Made by a program: the position numbers and the translations under genes | Shown: piece after piece, positions 61,001 through 64,000 of the stretch | Layout of the letters: each line of letters starts with the position of its first letter | How positions within the stretch are numbered: position 1 is the stretch's first letter | Source: Eudorina sp. 2006-703-Eu-15 | Taxonomy: Eukaryota; Chlorophyta; Chlorophyceae; Chlamydomonadales; Volvocaceae | Direction: 5' to 3' | Assembly (NCBI GenBank): GCA_003117195.1 | Contig: BDSI01000016.1 | Coordinates: 1,116,001-1,180,000 of the forward strand | DNA length: 64,000 nucleotides | Notes under the pieces: generated by a model | Seen by the model: the letters and a program-made list of their open reading frames with translations, nothing else | What the model was told of the DNA's origin: nothing | The model's database searches: none

Positions 61001-64000
61001 GAGCAAGATAACGCACCTGTTGGGGGCGGGGAGTGTGTAAGGGAAGAATGGAACAGCGTTTGGAAAAAGAGGAACCGGGCACGGGACCTGGCCAGTTGGA
61101 CCTTGGCCGTCGGGGTTACGAGTCTTACAGATGTCGCGGGGTCAGCCGGGCCGAAACGCCCAAGGAAAACGTCAGCCTTGCCCGGCATCCCAAAGGGAGA
61201 TCACTAACCCCCGACCCTTCCCCGGTCGTACTCCCGTACCGTGCCGACCGGGAAGGACTCCCGATTCTGTACGAAGTCGTTGTCGCGCGTGATGATGCGG
61301 GACAGGCCCAAGTCCGACACCTGCACGGCACGGCCATCGTAGGACAGGGACAGGCCGCGGTTCGCTCCGTGGCGTGGAAGGGGAGAAAGACAAGACAAAG
61401 GCAAGACAAGGGTCTGTGGGTGGCGTCGGACGGAAAACCGAACCGCCGTAACAATGTGGAGGTAGAGTGTGTGTGTGTGGGGGGGTATATAGGCAATTGG
61501 TAGACATATTCAGACTGCGCTGCTGAAATTGATAGAGGGGGGAGGCCACAGTGCCTGGGCTGGTCCAGGCTGGTCCAACCCGGTCAAGGGTCCTCCGCTC
61601 CGCCTTCCCCACGGTTCCCCCCCTGGTGGCCAAGGTGACGGGACCACAGTCACCCGACCCCCCTTCATCTTGCCTTCGCGATGAAGCCCCGCGGGTCGGT
61701 CGGGTCGCTGCACAGCAGCACGTTGGAGGGCTTGAGGTCACCGTGAATGACGTTGTGGCGGTGCAGGAAGGCCATGCCGCGGGCGATGTCCAGCGCGGTC
61801 AGCAGCAGCGTCTGCAGCCCCCCGCCGGGGGCCGTCCCGAAACGACCTGCACAGCGCAGGCAGCGCCACCCCGCGAGACACACACACACACACACACTCT
61901 GGCGGCTAAGGGGTTTTCATACACGCTGGGTTAGCAGACCAAGGCCCGCATCTACTGTCTAGCGAAACCTCAGCCACGGGAGCGGGCTTTGGATGGATGT
62001 GCATCAGAGAACCGATGTGTGGTGAGGAATGGATGTGTGTGTGTGTCTCGACCTGAATCTGGACGTGCGGACGGAACCCATGCGCCGGTTGACGCCGCGG
62101 TCCTTGCATGACCTCGCCCCGGCTCATTCCCCCTCTCAGCGCCGCCGCTACCCACCGCTCCTCAGCGCCACCAGCAGCGAGCCCTGGTCCGCGTCCTCCA
62201 TCACGATCCGCGTCAGGTAGTCCCCGGGCCGCGCGTTCAGCCGCTGCATGATCTGCTGCAGCGTCTGCCAGCCCCGCTCCAGAACCTCCTGCCGCACCAT
62301 CTCCGCCTCATTCGCTGCCAGCGCCTGCGCCGCTGGCGACGCCCCCGCGTCGACGCTGCCGCTGCCCGTCGCCACCGCGCCGCAGGTGGCCGAGCCGCTT
62401 CCGACCGCCGCCGCGCTGGAGCCGTTGGCGGATCGCGTCAGGTCCATGGCGCTGCACATCATGACCGAGCCCGTGATGCCGCCCAGCCCGGCGCCACCTG
62501 CGGCGCCACCGCCCAGGATTTGAACAAGGTTGGGGGAAATGACGTTGCTGCTGAGGCGCTTTGCGCTGGAGACCGTGGTGCTGCGAGTGTAGACGGTGCT
62601 GCCGGTCCGGCTCTGCCCCAGTCCTAGACCCGCGACTGAACCGCCGCCGCCGCCGCGGAGGTTGTGCAGCGGCCGCATCGCCTCGCCGGCGAGCGGCCGC
62701 GGCGACGCGGCCATGCACGGCTGCTGCAGCAGCAGCATCGGCAGCGTCGGCGTGACCCCAGGCCTGCCGTTGCTGCCGGAGCAGAGGCCGCTGGAAGACG
62801 TCGCGACATGGCTGCGACCGTTGCTCTGGGTGGGGCTCTGGCTCTTGCCGTGATTTGGGCTCGTGCCCAGAGCGCAGGGTTCGGCCGCCAGCTGCCCCGC
62901 CCTGCTGCCGCCAGGGCTGTGGCCCTCCTGGCTGCTGTCGTTCTCGCAAGGGAGCGGCAGCGGCACCCTAGACGACCCAGGCGCCATGCAGCACGCGCTC
63001 AGGACGGTGCTGCCCACGCTTCTGGCGCTCCGGCCGCCGCTGCCGGGGCCGCATTCCAGTGATGCATCTGCCGGCAGAGCCGGCGCCGGCGGCTCTGCCG
63101 GCGACTCCACCGCGGTTGCAACAGCAGCAGCAGCGTCCGTCGGCGACGCCACGCACAGCAGCCCGGCCCCGGCCGGGCCTGGACCGATCGATGGGAGGCG
63201 CTCCTCGCCGAGCTCCTCGTCGCCGGCGGCGGCGGCAGCGGCGGCGGCGCCGCCGCCGGTTGGGCCGCCGACGACGTTGAGGCTGCTAAGCAGCCGCATG
63301 CCCGGCTCGCGTGAGTCGGTCTGTACGACTGTGCCGGACAAGGTATGCTCACAGTACGACAACATGAACTCCCCCGCCTGGATATCTTCCGGGATGGATG
63401 GGTACGTGTTCAGCGTGCTGGCGAATTGCAGCCGGCTGCCCGCGCGGACTAGCGTGCTCCGCACCCGGCCTGCAAATGCCGTGGCCGGACAGGCGAGCAA
63501 CGGCGACTGGATGGGCTGTTGCTGCTGCTGTTGTTGCGACGGTGACGACGACGCGGCACCGGCCGCGTTGGTCTCCAACGAGGCCGCCTGGAGGACGGTG
63601 GCGGTCGCGCCCTCCTGCATCCCCAGGCCCTGCTGGAACGAAGCCGGGGCCAGCGGGCTGCCGCCGCCGCCAGTGCCGCCGTCACCGCCACCGCCGATGC
63701 CGCTGCTGGCCAGTCCGAGTGTAATGCTGCGCTGCGCCGGCGGCAGCGCCACGCCGAGCAAGGCCGCGTGGTTGCCGGTGTTGGGGCTGGCCGCGAACCA
63801 GGTGCTGCCGGCACTGTCCCGGCTGAAGAACGACGCGATGGTGCCGCTGTGGCCGCGTGTGGTCATAGCTCCTCCGCCCGCCAGCACCGTCCCCTCGGCC
63901 GCGGCAGCTCCGCCGGCGCCGCGCGCGGACGGCGCGACCGCGCCGTCACCCGTCGCCAGCGACGGAAAGATGATGTGGCTGCTGGGCACGTCGCTGATGC
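58033..64000 (-). CDS. TKL-type protein kinase, 5' end beyond the window
   Basis: Seven exons in minus order (64000-62156 open to the edge, 61846-61674, 61320-61240, 61016-60864, 60430-60308, 59985-59170, 58752-58033) join in phase, giving over 1,300 residues. The first ~600 are Ser/Ala/Gly-rich. The kinase hinge (RIVMEDADQGSLLVAL) ends exon 1. Exon 2 has the catalytic loop HGDLKPSNVLL, exon 3 the Mg-loop as SDLGLSR (DLG for DFG), exon 4 LAPEAV and ASDVWSYAVVLWQLV, and exon 5 the closing HDHKARPAF. HGD and DLG variants are common in volvocine TKL kinases. A glycine-rich loop and VAxK lysine are not visible before the hinge. The C-terminal ~510 residues are low-complexity and end GRMSGRSG. Intron 2 has a GC donor (AAG|GCAAGA). 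The role is unknown; signalling is inferred from family. Confidence 0.9.

Overview
The window looks like nuclear DNA of a volvocine green alga (Chlamydomonas/Gonium/Volvox relatives). Reasons: a gametolysin-family (M11) metalloprotease carrying a Ser-Pro-Pro cell-wall-type tail, many small exons with GTGAG/GTAAG donors and GCAG acceptors, Ala/Gly/Gln runs inside conserved enzymes, a TGTAA poly(A) signal after the P450 gene, long CA/GT microsatellites and high GC with short AT-rich islands. No bacterial operon, rRNA, tRNA, CRISPR or viral gene was seen. The species cannot be fixed from sequence alone.

Layout. 1-8.4 kb: a possible C-terminal scrap of a gene, then no supported gene. 8.4-14.3 kb (+): gametolysin-like protease, four exons, with two single-C losses in its Pro-rich tail. 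14.4-16.6 kb (+): coding-like segments of an unrecognised gene. 16.6-25.8 kb: no supported gene, many repeats. 25.8-31.5 kb (-): a complete ten-exon D-lactate dehydrogenase with an Arg-rich organelle-targeting leader. 31.8-33.1 kb (+): a complete AP-2 sigma adaptin, divergent from the dehydrogenase across 276 bp. 33.7-37.5 kb (+): cytochrome P450, first exon unresolved. 39.9-41.3 kb (+): a small hydrophilic protein of unknown role. 41.7-44.6 kb (+): a SnoaL-like (NTF2-fold) protein. 47.3-50.9 kb (-): a complete seven-exon extended SDR of the cinnamoyl-CoA/dihydroflavonol reductase type. 54.3-55.3 kb (-): weak gene candidate. 58.0-64.0 kb (-): TKL-type kinase running off the right edge.

The models for the dehydrogenase, adaptin, P450, SnoaL protein, SDR and kinase were built by hand. 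Splice phases agree at every junction, and the summed exon lengths keep one frame to the stop codon. The genes are unrelated housekeeping or enzyme genes and show no shared pathway.

The least ordinary signals are non-coding or structural: a strongly over-represented partly palindromic 12-mer, GACCC-RY-GGGTC (12 exact copies); the recurrent octamer TGCCGTAC; interleaved inverted repeats with pseudoknot topology in a dehydrogenase intron; a dispersed ~33-bp sequence sitting in CA microsatellites; a 26-bp terminal-inverted-repeat pair; GC-AG introns in three genes; and many in-frame or intronic minisatellites. I found no convincing new multi-gene system.
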